Source: Liolophura sinensis
Lineage: Eukaryota; Mollusca; Polyplacophora; Chitonida; Chitonidae
Length of the DNA stretch: 64,000 bases
Direction of reading: 5' to 3'
Assembly: GCF_032854445.1 (NCBI RefSeq)
Contig: NC_088300.1
Coordinates: 66,996,984-67,060,983, forward strand
Of the stretch, positions 12,701-24,476 are shown piece after piece; position 1 is the stretch's first letter; each line of letters begins with the position of its first letter. The notes below the pieces were generated by a model. The model was not told where the DNA came from and ran no database searches. It was given only the letters and a program-made list of their open reading frames with translations. The position numbers and the translations under genes were made by a program.

Positions 12701-15700
12701 CATTGTTTTCCATTAAACATAATATCGACGTTTTACATATCGAAATAGTTCCGTAATGAGTTAAAACAAATTCTCGTTATTTGACAAGAACAGTAAACCC
12801 ATAAATACGGATTTTTGCAGTTGTTCCACGAGTCCTGATGACAATCCCATAAATCCGATTTTTGAAATAAACAGCAATCTTGCGGGACGCGTTTTTTGGG
12901 AGATAGCAATTCCGCGCATTTGGATGTTTGAGTGGACAGTAAACACATGAATTTCCATTCTAAAGAAGACAATAATTCCATGTGGTAATGGTATTGGAGT
13001 ATAGGCGAATATGACCCAGGACTTCAGTTCGATCTTCGCACATTTCTTACAGCTGACGGTTAAGTGAAGATGGTCGGGTGCGAAGTGCATGGCTAGGCCT
13101 TCAACGGCCATTTGATGGAGGCGATAAGGGAACGTCTCCTTCAATCCATCGACCTCATCCAACACTTTACTCGCATTACGCCTAATCCAAAGGTTGCACC
13201 AAGCTGCTCCTGTCCGTTCAGATCGATGATTCATTTTGAACCCATCTAACTCTTCTCTTTATGCTCATGAATTAAAGGCGACCAAGGCCATCAATTATCA
13301 GTGTTCAATCAAAGTGATTATTAGCCGTGTATAAACAGTCTAGGCCATATGTGGGTTTTTCACTGAAATCCAAGGGTCAGGTCGGACACGACTACCTTCA
13401 TTATACACTCTCATTCAAACATTACACATGTACAGGATTGTGGGCCTGCGAAAACTAACGGTAAAAGCCAGGCCAGGCTTAGCAACACCCTGAGACTGCT
13501 GTTCCACCGAACGCACCATTAAGGGATAATTAACACAGAGTCGCTCTGGGAGGAAAGTATGAAAGACATGCGCAAATGAATACAAAACAAATAATGTCTT
13601 TCGGTACGATCAGTATACAATACTACTATTCCAGCCAACGTATGCTTTGAAATCAGATCTTTTATACGCTGTGGACAAAAATTTTTTTTTTTTCAGGAAA
13701 ACTGATTTACGTTCATTTAAGCCCTTGCACAGGACTGCAGGACAGGCAGAATCGAGTGAGCGACTAGCTCAGTACAAACTACTTTGCAGCACACAGAAAG
13801 GTTAGGAACTGTAATTCTTCAAACTTTTCGCAAGTTTGCACGGTGTTTATTCAACATATTCTGAAAGCATTATTCTGTGTTGAATGATAAAATTATACTT
13901 TTGATGAAGCCCTGAAACTGAACAATCCAACTAATGTAGTCAATTCCAAATCAAATAAAAATATGCATACACTGGACTGAAGGTTGCTCTTTCAAATGTG
14001 AAAAAGTTGAGGAATTAGGGTAAAAAAAAAACAAAAAAAAAAAACAAACAATGTCAGTAGCATCCAAATATTTCATTTTGTCATCCAAAAGGAAGCAGTT
14101 TAGAAAATCTTACTGCTTTTGCTTTGGTTAGGATATGGTTTTAATTTGGTTAGGATATTGTATTAATTTGGTTAGGATATCTTATTAACTTGGTTAGGAT
14201 GTCTTATTAATTTGTTTACGATATATCATTGCATTGGTTACTTTAGTTTGTCAGACATGAAATAGATCGTTAGCCAAAGTAATACTTACATCTACCACAG
14301 CAATAAGGATGCAAACAGTTTACGTTTCTAATAAAAAAAGAATATATGAGGTCGTTGGATAAAGTAATACTTAATCTGCAACAAGAAATCAGCATGCAGA
14401 TTCTATGGAAAGCTTGTACAAACCTATCTTAACTTGAGGCTATCGTACAATCGCTATAGCAACACATGAAGTCATAATAACGCAGGCAACTTTTGACGAT
14501 CTGGAACGTCCTGTAAACGATCCTATATTTTTCATATGTGATAACAGAGCCATTCTATAATTGTTGTCCCTAACAATATTTATCATTCACTCAGACAGAG
14601 ACCAGAAACCAATACACTGCCTGAAATCAAACAGAAATTAAAAACTGTTGTTTTGGAAAAGCTCAGCTGTTCTGTATGTGAAGTTCAATCATTTGTAGAC
14701 GCTGGAGCTTGGATTTCTTAATTCGTATGGAACGAGCCCAAAATAGCAATGATATGGCCACGAATGTCAATGGGGGACGGGGGCATGGGCTTTCCTTGGA
14801 GCAGGAAATATATAACTTATTCCAGTATTGACCGCTCTCTCCCGAGGGAAATGTAGCCGGCTGTCTATACAGTCCGAGGCCGTTTCCATTTTGCCACGTG
14901 TCAAATAATGTCCGCACGCCAATCCTCACCTCCTTTGCTCTAAACACACATATAGGCCTAACCCTGAAGGTTTAGTCGACAAGAAAGGCTCCCTTGAGAT
15001 ACAAAGACGATGACTTGGAGCCTGTTGCGGCATTACTGCAAGTTTTTCTTCAAGCGCATGAGTTTTGTTTTTTTTTATCTTTGCAGCGAGGTTACGCTAA
15101 CTGCAGCGAGAGCTTTTCTTGGAGTGAGGATGAAGATTAAAGGCAAATTGGATGTCTTTGAACTTAAATCTTGTCATCACGCGATGCAGCAGCAAAATAT
15201 GGGATTCAAAAAAAAAAGCAAAGGCAACGGTGAATTTTTACATGAGTAATCTGCGCTAGTTCAATGTAGTATAATTTACTAAAAGCAAAGTTACGTCACA
15301 ATGAAAAAGTCAGCATGTCAGCAAACATAATCTCAACAGGAGTTCAATCACGATGGCATAAGATCATGAAAACTACGATAGCACATTAAGTGGGAAAATT
15401 GATTTAATAAGCTGTCATAAGCTGTAAGAATGTCAGCAATCATAAAACAAGCAACAGGGCCCAGTTGTTCAAAAGAGAATTAGGACGTAATTCTCGTATT
15501 AACTTTACTCCAGACATTTTACCTTATATTGGGATGAGACTGATATTAAGAGCTAAGCTTATAATACATGATAACTCTAACAAGCTTTTGAACAACTGGC
15601 CCCAGAAGCTCGGTCAACGACGATATAAAGTAAATGGTGGACCTTCATATCAGCACCATAATCTGCCAACTATTTCTTTTTTTTTTCTTGGAAGAGTTAT

Positions 15701-18700
15701 ATGACGATACAGTTAAGGAATTCCCAACCTTCGTAAATATAATATGGCAGATATAATCAATGTGACTATTGATTGTGTATTGACTGGATTGAGAATGTGA
15801 AATCTCACATAGCCTTTCTTGAGTGCATGTCTATCTGGACATATCTGAATATCACACACAAAAAACACTTGTGTTGAAATCTAACACAACAACCTGTGCT
15901 GTATCAGTCGACATAGAAACGTGTTACCCCAACACGAACATGTGTTACCCCAACACAGAAATGTGTTACTCCAACACAAACAAGTGAGGCACACGTTTGT
16001 CTAACAAAATAATACAAGAGCTTGTGTTAATTCAACAAAAAATAGAGCTGTTCAAATATGACACAAGACTTTTGTTGGAAAGAAGATAAGGTTGTGTTCA
16101 AGTGCTTTTTGCGTGCACAGCCACACAACGGTATCCAAATGACACAGTAATAAGTTACAAACTACCGGCCGCACTTAACAGAGCCATCAACAGAAGCCTT
16201 TTATATGAATATGCCACTTATCAAATGAAAAGCTATGTAGTGGAATTTAGAAATGCAGGATATGGAGACTTGTTGCCAGGAGAAAAGTTTGGGTGTGTAC
16301 ACGAGATCGTCTAAGTACTTCCTGTTATAACCTGCGCCTGCGTAAGAACAATTCTGTGGTTTGAGAGTGATGGCAGATTTACGCACGCAGCATATAAAAC
16401 TGGGTACTTCCCGTTTAAGTATCGTAATGTCAATGTAATAAATAATAGCGGTAACTTTTAGGAGATCAAGGGAAGACGTCTTGTAAAACTACAGACCAGG
16501 TAATTCTCATCTGGTTGCACTGTAAAGGTCTTTACACGATAGAAACCAAGGCAACCAATGGTGTAATTAAAGAATAGGAGGGTGGAGAACTGAGAAAACA
16601 AGCGACTTTCTAAAGGCTTTGGTCTCGGTGGGATGCCAACTAGTCTAATCAATACCTTGCTACGGTAAACCGGCAGTTCATGGAGCGCTGGAAGCTACTC
16701 TAACATGGCACACAAGCTGCGCCGCTTGCGTGGCTTGAGTGACTTGCTGGTCACTTTATCTGTCTTTCTCCCAGAAGATTCTGCAATATTCGACAATACA
16801 AAAAGAAAAAAAAACCCAAAAACATGCCATCTCTTCAAGAAATCAAGCTTATTTTCTCTGGAAGCTTTGAGTTCTCTTAGAATAATATGTCGAGCTGGGT
16901 GGATAATGTGAAAAAAATTCTCCAGCTCTTTATGGAAAATAGATGCAATAATTAATAGCATTCATGCGGTGAACATCAATCATACACGGCGTTACATCCA
17001 GCAATGACACTGCATGAAATCATGGAACTTTTAAATTAGCTCTGTTAGCTTTCTTGAGAAAGATTCGGAGCAGCATTGATGTGACGTATCGTTTTTACAA
17101 ACACTACACACTCATGACTTTAGTCAATCTTGTCCCAACAGGGACTCGCAATTACATACAGGGTCAGGATAAGAAATCCTTTGGCTCCATTAAGTATTTA
17201 TAAAACGCTTCCAGCTATAATGTTTGAACTCTCAATAGACAGCACCAAAAACAATTCCATCTCCAGAGGAAGCTCAACGAGTCAGCAGTTTATAAACACA
17301 AATGTTTAGTAATATGCGAAAAGTAGCAATATAATAGCTTCGACAATTCCCAAGGATTAGATGTTTATGTAACGCATATATAGCTACATACTGCATATGT
17401 CAAAGTTTATACCAGATATATTCATCCAATACTTGGAATGATAAACTTCAGACAGCAGCGTATTTACATGCATATCACAAACTTTCAAGACTTGAAATAA
17501 ATTTGTTTGTAAACATCGATTTTTCGACCTGTACTGGGTCACCATCAGGAATGTTCAGTCCAGGCCATGACCTGATATACATATTTACCATCCAATGAAT
17601 TTCAACTCTTGTATATTTGAATAAGAAATAAGCATTTCTTACTCTGCATACACAATATATCTCGATCTTTAATTACAAATACAATTAATCCTCAGCGATT
17701 TCTCCGCTTGCCAGATTATTATAGGGTTTCCATGCAGAATCGATTAAACCAAAATGACCAAATCAAGCATGAAAAATCGAAGTGAAAACACTTCATTAGC
17801 TGCGTAATTTATTTTTCTTATAGATTCAATCCGGATGCATAATTTGTGAATTAAAGCCATCAAACAGATACAACAGCTCTGTCTTTAATGTCCGTCTCCT
17901 TATCCAGTGAAGCTTTCATCAGTGGGAGAAAAACATCCAAGTATGCTACCCGTGGGTAGTAGTACACGGGGCGTTTCTCAACATGGATTCTCACAGAAAC
18001 ACAGAATGCTGGCCATCCATTTTCAAATACAGCTATACAGATGGATCGATCATATTCACAACGTCTGTAGTAGTTAGCCTGCCACAGTGCTGGGGAAACA
18101 CATGTGGTGAGTTGGTGCAATAACAATGCCAGAACAGAACGTATTGCTGACAATCTCCCCGTGGTTGGCAGGTGCGCGACTGCCAACCACAAGGTACACC
18201 AGACGCGGGGTCAAATCCAGGCCTAGGAGAGGGGATTTGTTGACAACCCCGCTGTCTTTTACCCCACTTCAGCGTTGCTGTTAATAAGCACTCGACAGCG
18301 GACAATGGGGTCTTTTACGCAGAGTCACGTTCCACGAAGAGCTGCTCGTCTTCCACAAGCATGGCATATAAGCCAGTAAAGGTCGCGCCTGGGAGAGTTG
18401 ATCAGATAATTGCCAAAATTCTGTGGTTTGCCCCCTGGCATCACAGTTTCTTCCAACCATAAGACAGACCGCTATCATGTAAGTGAAAAGTTCAACATCA
18501 ATGAAATAAGTAAATAAATAAATAAATCACACGATCAAAATCCTCGCAATTTCGTAGGCACATGTGGGGAAGTGAAAAGGCGGTGTTCTGACTAGCATGC
18601 AGCCTTGAAGCATGCCGGTGACAGGCTATATCCTACCTGTATGTTGTTATTTGTGGGCAAGAGAAGCGAGACATATGAACTATATATATCTGAATACCTG

Positions 18701-20655
18701 CTTAGATCAGAAGGGCATGCACTCTTACCATTTTCTCAAGATGTGACATGATTTACGATAAAATATTGACTAACCAAGTTGTGTGGAATAAGTAGTGCAA
18801 AACTGATTGATTATATTGAATGGTGTACTTTATTCGACTGTGATCGTACTGGCTGGGGCAAGCATATTGCACAGGGTCATCAACTTGATCTTGAGGGGTG
18901 GTAGAAACATCTGTATATATATACCATGTAGGAATGTCGCCCGTGGTCGTTACCTTGGTTACAATAGTAATTTCATAAATAGGACCATCTGTGTAAGATC
19001 AACGGTCAGAGAGAAAACTTTACCTAGCATTCAACAGAGGTAAGACTCTGTTATTCATGGATGTCATGATATCTCTTATCTTTGTAATAACGTAGTAATG
19101 CCCGAGATTTCGCGAATGATGACATTTAGGGAGAGTCTGTACTATAGACACACATCATGCACGACGTGCTATGAATACCAGTACACCACATTTATAGGTC
19201 ACGATTTCTATCGAAAGGTTAAAAAAAATATCCTCTGCTCAGGAACGAATTTAACCAATATTGTCATTAAGGAATATATATGGTCAGATAAAGGTGCACA
19301 TGAATAAGTCAAATGTTGCAATGCTCATTTGATATTGCTGTTTCAGTTTGGTAGGAGTTCGGTGAACTGATAGAGCCTCTAGATATAATATCCAGTCTGA
19401 AATTTCATTTTATTTTCTAAATTATGTGCTGGATGGTGATGATCTGAGAACAGTAATAAAAATAAAATTCCATGATGAAAAGAACTGAAAAACAGGAAAA
19501 TGAACTATTCTGAAGGGGATAAACACGTAGAACCAAACCCATCAATAAATGGTGGATGAGTATATGGTGAATAGTGGGCTTTACTTATGCAGAAAATATA
19601 ACGAGTAGGTAATGAACTGGACAGATGGAAATGCATTGGCATTTTGATACAGGACATATTTAATGATAAATCCATTGGCATCACCCTCATAAACGTGAGT
19701 CTGGCGCCATGTGCGTTCGGTTAAAAAAACAAAAAACAAAAAACAAAAAAAAAAAATAGAACCTCCCTCCCACCAAACAGGCTGTTGTTTTATGCGATCA
19801 ATACCACAAATGCAACAGCTGTGAATAGGGAATGAAATAGATGGAAATCGCATTAAAATCAAGCCATACATTTACATCGGTGTCGTTAAATGAAAAATGA
19901 ATTTTTCAGCCGTTCCGACTATGCCAGGAAAATACTGGACTCGAGGCTTCCCGGGTGTTTCCGGATGTATCTCCGTTAGAGCGGAAGTCATCGCATTCGA
20001 CGTTCGGAACGCTTCGGTTATTTCCGGAATGCTTGAACGGTCATGTATGGATAAATATTTCTCGAACACCGGTCCGGCTTGCGTGTTATATAGTATCATG
20101 ATGAATCACGCGTTCCATTTGTATGTAGCCATACGAAACCCAGCTACAGGTCGATAGGCGAATCAATGATGTCAACGCTGTGTAAGTGGAAAATTGGCAC
20201 TTGCAAAAGGCAACTGAAACCTTCGGAACAGCAAGCTTATCTCCTCCCGGGTACCTCATACATCAATACCACAAAGACATGACACTACTAGGGAACAAGA
20301 GTCAGAGTTATAAAGACACAATACTGAAGGCTCCCTAAAATTGGTGATTTTCCTAGTCAGAAATGGCTCTGTAATAAAGTGTGAAACATAGACATAGAAA
20401 GAGCCCATCACACTGAGATATAGTTGGCAATGGACGCCAGATTCCACCAGAATTTTCTTTATTCCGCCATTTATAACAGTAAATTCTTGCTCAGATTCCG
20501 GCATAGGTAGATCCTTCCTTACAATATCGTCTTAAAGCTGGTACAAATAAGGCCACACAAATTAAGGGTGCTGTGGGCGCCAAAATTACCCCAGCCTCAT
20601 CATATTGATCATGGTAATATAGAATTGAACTTTCACTGAAATCTTGTAATTTAAC

Positions 20656-20722
<67 letters not shown>

Positions 20723-23128
20723 TGGAGTCAACGTGCTGTCAAAAAGGTAACGTGTTCCACTCCGCGTGGTGCAATGGAGTCTGCCCCGTCTAATGGACAC
20801 CACCTATCCTAAAGCTCGATGGACACTGAACCATAATTCAATACTGTGCGCTCTACGAATAGCCCTATGAAAAGAGGACATGCATGCAGCGTACCTGTAA
20901 CAGTTGTGAAGAGGAGTAGACAATGTGGCTGTTTTATTGGGTAGTGGACAGTGTACAGGATGGCATCCTGCCTGGCGCAATGGGTAGCGCGCAGTATACT
21001 GGGTGACGTCCTGTCAGGCGCAATGGGTAGTGGACAGTGTACTGGATGCCATCTTTTCCGACGCAATCGGAAGTAGACAGTGTACAGGATGGCATCCTGT
21101 CCGGCGCAATGGGTAGTGGACAGTGTACTGGATGGCATCCTGTCCGGCGCAATGGATAGTGGACAGTTTACTGGATGGCATCCTGTCCGGCGCAATGGGT
21201 AGTGGACAGTGTACTGGACGGCATCCTCTCCGGTGCAATGGATAGTGGACAGTGTACAGGATGGCATCTTGTCCGACGCAATCGGAAGTACACAGTGTAC
21301 TGGATGACATCATGTCCGACGCAATCGGAAGTAGACAGTGTACTGGATGGCATCCCGTCCGGCGCAATGGGTAGTGGACAGTGTACCGGATGGCATCCTG
21401 TCCGGTGCCATGGATAATAGACAGTTTACAGGATGGCATCTTGTCCGACGCAATCGGAAGTTCACAGTGTACTGGATGGCATTCTGTCCAGCACAATGGA
21501 TAGTGGACAGTGTACAGGATGGCATCTTGTCCGACGCAATTGGAAGTACACAGTGTACTGGATGGCCTCCTGTCCGATCAATGTGTAGTGGGGAGTGTAC
21601 TGGATGGCATCCTGTCCGGCGCAATGTGTAGTGGGAAGTGTACTGGATAGCATCCTGTCCGGGTCAATGTGTAGTGGGGAGTGTACTGAATGGCATCCTG
21701 TCCGGGGCAATGTGTAGTGGGGAGGGTACTGAATGGCATCCTGTCCGGCGAAATGCGTAGTGGGGAGTGTACTGGTTAGCATGCTGTCCTGGGCAATGCG
21801 CAGTGGGGAGTGTACTGGATAGCATCCTGTCCGGCGCAATGGGTAGTGGGGAGTGTACTGAATGGCATCCTGTCTGATGTGTATCAGTCCATTTTGACAG
21901 CTCGTGACTGGTAACAATGCAATAATGTATATGCACTATCTTATGCAATGTCAACATTGAAATACATTAATTGGTGTTTTACGCCGTACGCAAGAAGACT
22001 TCACGTAAACGACGACGGCCAGAATTATGACGGTAGAAAAGCGAACAGGACCCGGGGGAAACTTCCCACGTATGATCCATAAAATATAATGGACACAGTA
22101 CAATGTAACAAACATCCTCCACACAGACTTATGGATTAAGTAGTTCAAGAGACGTTGATCAGACTGATCAGAAGTACAGATTGCATATACACAGCCACAA
22201 AAAATATGCATCTATATGTAAATTACAGATTTCCTATATACAGGTCGGACAAAAGGTTGCTTCTCAATATACACACGTATCTATTACTTCTTGATACTGG
22301 ACTCTGTACAAAACGGGATGGTGTATAAAGTCCTAAGTATGAAGGGTTGTCGACAGCTAGTGTAATTCAATCCCACGGTCTAGTAAGCCGATTATTTCGA
22401 GATTTCCCAATTGCACAAATACTGAAAGTATAATGGCTTATAGGCCGAATGATTAACTGTTGTTGTCTACCACATATATAGGCATACACGGAATGCTTTA
22501 CGTCGTCGTTGGAGCACATTAGCTGTCATTTACATGTCATTTAGGCCCGATCTGTGGATAGTTATACAATATATATATATTATATATATATATAGTTTAC
22601 AAAACGCCTGAGCATGCATAAACAATTAAGTACTGTCTGACACCAGATACATGTGGTTTGTGAGCATATATATACACTCACACACATGTTTACACACATG
22701 TATATGTTATGTTTATACATGGCCTATTTATGAATTCTTCCAGATTCACGGTTTTTTTTGTATGACAAACAAATGTACATTTCCAACAGTTAGAGATTAA
22801 AGGTCAGATTCATACGGGTATATACACTGACACCCATACCCAACTTCAAGGGTAGTCATCCACGCATTATATGACTCAGCCATAAGCAATGTTCGGCAAA
22901 TACGACCAGTATCCTTTAAGACATTTAAGTATTTAAGAAGCAAATTTTTGTGCATACTTACACGAGTTCGTGTGCCGGTCTTATGGCAATCTGTACGGTG
23001 TAGCTGGTGTTGACATTAAGCTTGACTGTATGCGAGCTAGTGAAGCGTTCCCCATCCTGCTTGAAATAAATCGCATCATGTTCCGGCTCTTTCTTAAGAG
23101 TGAGGGACAAGGAAAAACTGGATGCCAT
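6589..23128 (-). CDS. CNRIP1: CNRIP1 orthologue, 3 exons, 158 aa
   Basis: The vertebrate protein binds the C-terminal tail of cannabinoid receptor CB1 and damps its constitutive signalling; invertebrates without clear CB1 also keep it, so its role here is open. Coding exons are 23128-22962, 7835-7691 and 6753-6589 (minus). The first intron is phase 2, the second phase 0, and all junctions are GT-AG. The start ATG sits in GCCGCCATGG, a near-ideal Kozak context. Diagnostic blocks are FKQDGERF (human FYKVDGQRF) in exon 1, GAVIRGERCEPKL with IEIPIVLE in exon 2, and KWGQNLSSIVYECK (human QWGSPFSVIEYECK) in exon 3. The length of 158 aa compares with 164 in human. There is no signal peptide or membrane segment, so the product should be cytosolic. 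It ends in ERYL, which might act as a PDZ ligand. No coding lesion is seen. Confidence 0.93.
6754..7690 (-). other. CNRIP1 intron 2
   Basis: Phase 0 intron of 937 bases with donor GTTAGT and acceptor TTTTCTAG. I see no repeat or embedded gene in it. Confidence 0.85.
7691..7835 (-). CDS. CNRIP1: CNRIP1 exon 2
   Basis: The acceptor TGTCTGTTTCAG precedes one base (A) that completes a Val codon from exon 1. Then 48 codons run to the donor GTTAGT. The residues GAVIRGE and IEIPIVLE match the human GGVLVPLE and IQITMPF positions. Confidence 0.93.
7850..7935. repeat. (GAT)n/(GGT)n/(GAC)n trinucleotide tract beside CNRIP1 exon 2
   Basis: Imperfect GAT, GGT and GAC triplets. On the coding (minus) strand this reads as ATC/ACC repeats ending about 15 bases before the exon 2 acceptor, so it forms part of the pyrimidine-containing region upstream of that splice site. 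Confidence 0.95.
8079..8128 (+). repeat. GT/GGGTG-rich simple repeat
   Basis: Short imperfect runs of GGGTGTGGAT and GGGTGGGT. Low complexity with no coding value. Confidence 0.75.
9212..9330 (+). repeat. 49 bp tandem motif, about 2.5 copies
   Basis: The block AGTATACTGACACA, then GGTCGACCAGACACC, then TAGCCAATCAC starts at 9212 and 9261, with a partial third copy at 9310. A similar CAGTATACTGACACC block occurs near 27962, so the unit probably derives from a dispersed repeat. Confidence 0.8.
9885..10020 (-). mobile_element. SINE copy, 5'-truncated
   Basis: Minus-oriented. The (AAAT)n-like tail is at the left and the conserved block CACTTATACGACGACCG and CGACCATCCG to its right. The tRNA-like head is absent. 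Confidence 0.85.
10394..10655 (-). mobile_element. Near-full-length SINE with target-site duplication
   Basis: Minus-oriented. The tRNA-like head lies at the right end (reverse of CTAACTAACTGAGCCAC; B-box in GGACTTGAACTC). The body matches the commonest family in the window. Direct repeats TATTTTGATT at 10384-10393 and 10656-10665 are a 10 bp target-site duplication. Confidence 0.92.
12761..13234 (-). other. Unassigned 157-codon ORF in CNRIP1 intron 1
   Basis: Opens at an ATG in AAAATGAAT and contains HQMAVEGLAMHFAPDHLHLT and CKKCAKIELKSW. The DNA at 13000-13230 is somewhat GC-richer than its surroundings. The residue pattern looks more protein-like than most frames here, but I recognise no family. 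It could be a decayed transposon fragment or chance. Confidence 0.2.
13809..14024 (+). repeat. Unnamed dispersed repeat R1, copy 1
   Basis: Shares blocks TTTGCA.GGTGTTTATTCA, CATATTCTGAA and TAAAATTATACTTTT with copies at 37572-37796 and 46735-46843. All are plus-oriented. No head, tail or coding signal identifies the family. Confidence 0.75.
14108..14235 (+). repeat. Short tandem repeat, unit about 23 bp
   Basis: TTTGGTTAGGATAT recurs about five times with TTAAT spacers and becomes degenerate at the right end. Confidence 0.85.
15855..16115. mobile_element. Inverted-repeat element with internal TGTGTTA/CCAACACA units
   Basis: The ends form inverted repeats: CACACAAAAAACACTTG at 15855-15871 against the reverse complement of 16099-16115 (CACGCAAAAAGCACTTG), 15 of 17 identical. 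The interior holds repeated short palindromes such as TGTGTTACCCCAACACA. There is no ORF. It looks like a small non-autonomous foldback element. Confidence 0.65.
18155..18528 (+). mobile_element. tRNA-derived SINE, second body type
   Basis: A tRNA-like head at about 18160-18230 includes GTGGTTGGCAGGTG (A-box-like) and GGGGTCAAATCC (B-box). The element ends in (AAAT)n after CATCAATGAAATAAG. The middle differs from the common family. Open frames across it on the minus strand are repeat artefacts. Confidence 0.7.
20657..20719. repeat. (TA)n microsatellite
   Basis: About 31 uninterrupted TA units, some 220 bases left of the 43 bp minisatellite. Confidence 0.97.
20941..21884. repeat. 43 bp minisatellite, about 22 copies
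   Basis: The unit reads GTAGTGGACAGTGTACTGG, then ATGGCATCCTGTCCGGCGCAATGG, and recurs at 43-base spacing (for example 20941, 21027, 21113). Two variants mix on the left (CGGCGCAATGGGTAGTGG and CGACGCAATCGGAAGT); a GTAGTGGGGAGTGTACTG variant fills the right half. Since 43 is not a multiple of 3, each frame moves on by one per unit. This creates several long overlapping open frames with a 43-residue super-period on the minus strand. These should not be taken as genes. Confidence 0.95.
21969..22078 (-). mobile_element. SINE 3' fragment
   Basis: Minus-oriented. Contains GGTGTTTTACGCCGTACGC and CGACGGCCAGAATTATGA and stops at CCCACGTATGATCC. It lies directly right of the 43 bp minisatellite region. 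Confidence 0.85.
22962..23128 (-). CDS. CNRIP1: CNRIP1 exon 1 (initiating)
   Basis: Starts at the ATG in GCCGCCATGG (A at 23128) and runs 55 codons plus GT to a consensus donor GTAAGT. An upstream in-frame extension is open, but the family's usual N-terminus begins about ten residues before the first beta strand, which fits this ATG. Confidence 0.92.
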
Positions 23129-23900
23129 GGCGGCAGGGGACGGAGCCCTCTCAAACACTTTTGAACCCCGATTTCGATGCTGGCGTATGCGTCAGTAATC
23201 TGGGACGCTCTAAGTCTCGTAGAGGTACCGGTCGAGTACCCCCCGCTAACCACCTCATACGCCGGACTCCTGTAGGCCTCTATGTAGCAAGATCGGCCGG
23301 TTCACGCCCCAGTAAAAACAGCCGGTTTCCGAGTATAAACAGTGACTGTACACTGCTGCGGATTACGCAGGCTGTGACAGTGGATAAAAGCGTGTACGTG
23401 GTTTTCCAGCACACGTAACTTGGCCTGTGGTTAATGACGACAGCTGCTATGGCAAACGAGACGTGCCCACAGGCACAACGGACAAGCCTTCAACTCTGGC
23501 CACACAAACTGAGCTTTGAGAGGCACTCTATTTCCTACACACTGGACAAGCATCTAGCCGCAGTCAAGTACCCACGTCTTCTGCACGAGCTTACTGCTTG
23601 CCGAAACCTTTCAGCAGCCTTAAATTCCCCTCAGCAGAGACGGCTATGGCAGGCGGCGGTCTCAGCCAGAACCGTTTTGCTTTCCTCCCCTACACTGATT
23701 GAGGCGAGATGCCTTGTGGATTTCACTCAGCTCAGATTTACTACATATCATTCTGATGGAAACCAGGACGATTCTGCCTAAAAAAATGACCACTGTTATT
23801 GTAAAACAGTTACACTGAACACGTGGATGAATCGGGCTATATAGGAGCACCGTTCTTTGTAACAGACCTGCATGCAGATCTATGTTATCTGCGTGCATTA
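23129..23900 (-). promoter_or_regulatory. GC-richer 5' flank of CNRIP1
   Basis: The 0.7 kb upstream of the CNRIP1 start is clearly richer in G, C and CpG than the AT-rich surroundings. This fits a promoter and 5' UTR. No TATA box or defined factor site stands out. A 115-codon plus-strand frame at 23434-23781 lies inside it; I read it as a by-product of base composition. Confidence 0.4.
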
Positions 23901-23937
23901 CGCTACGATACCCGGAAGATTAAGGGATGTGCGGATG

Positions 23938-23990
23938 TGAGAGTGAGTGAGTGAGTGAGTGCTTGGGGTTTAACGTCGTACGCGGATATG
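23938..23990 (+). mobile_element. End fragment of a second SINE-like family
   Basis: Five GTGA units then GCTTGGGGTTTAACGTCGTA. The motif GGGGTTTAAYGTCGTAC is shared with the longer copy at 29788-30100. Similar sequence is widespread in mollusc genomes as far as I recall. Confidence 0.65.
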
Positions 23991-24336
23991 AGAGACAGAG
24001 TTAGCTGTAAAGCCATCAATAAAAAAGACTAATGCAGCATTGGGCTGCCTGTCTGGCTTTCGCTTCACGTGAAAAATGATAGTACGCTGTTTACGCAAGC
24101 AGTTAGCACAGCAGATTTATTTTGTACTCAACATGCTCACCCAGTAAGGCCGAATCGAAAGCGTATAAGCCGGACAAACGTCTACCTTTGACAAAGTAAA
24201 TTGATTTCGTATTGATGAAACTTCTGTAGACGTTCATTGTATGTTTACGAAGCCGAGACTGAGAGTCTAGGCAGATTGATCTAGCGCCATGGGATTTATT
24301 CACTATTTTCTTTTTTTTGAAGATTTCAGACTATTT

Positions 24337-24476
24337 AAAACCTACGGATGGTCGTGGGCTTCCCCCGGTTTCCTACCACCATAATGCTGGCCGCTGTCGT
24401 ATAGGTCAAATATTGTTGAGCACGACGTAAGTAAACATTAATCAAATAAATGGATAAATAAATCAATAAAATAAAC
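24337..24476 (+). mobile_element. SINE 3' part
   Basis: Begins at CCTACGGATGGTCGTGGG, includes ACCATAATGCTGGCCGC and ends in an (AAAT)n-like tail. The flanks ACTATTT (left) and ACTATTTT (right) may be remnants of a target-site duplication. Confidence 0.85.

Larger units (their letters stand above)
7836..22961 (-). other. CNRIP1 intron 1 (15.1 kb)
   Basis: Donor GTAAGT after exon 1 and acceptor TTTCAG before exon 2, phase 2. It holds a (GAT)n tract, a 49 bp tandem motif (9212-9330), SINEs (9885-10020, 10394-10655, 18155-18528, 21969-22078), an unnamed dispersed repeat (13809-14024), a short tandem array (14108-14235), an inverted-repeat element (15855-16115), a TA run and the 43 bp minisatellite. 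Open frames at 12761-13234 and 14663-14947 (minus) resemble no known family. I see no convincing nested gene. Confidence 0.8.

Noticed and set aside
17860-18478. Minus frames with SPRPGFDPASG-type sequence
   Set aside because: Translation of the tRNA-like head and body of the SINE at 18155-18528.
20809-21957. Several 97-160 codon repeat-rich open frames suggesting a repeat protein
   Set aside because: All follow from the 43 bp minisatellite, occur in all frames and lack start or splice support.
23434-23781. 115-codon plus-strand frame beside CNRIP1
   Set aside because: Sits in the GC-rich CNRIP1 5' flank, has no family resemblance and no clear splice or poly(A) context.
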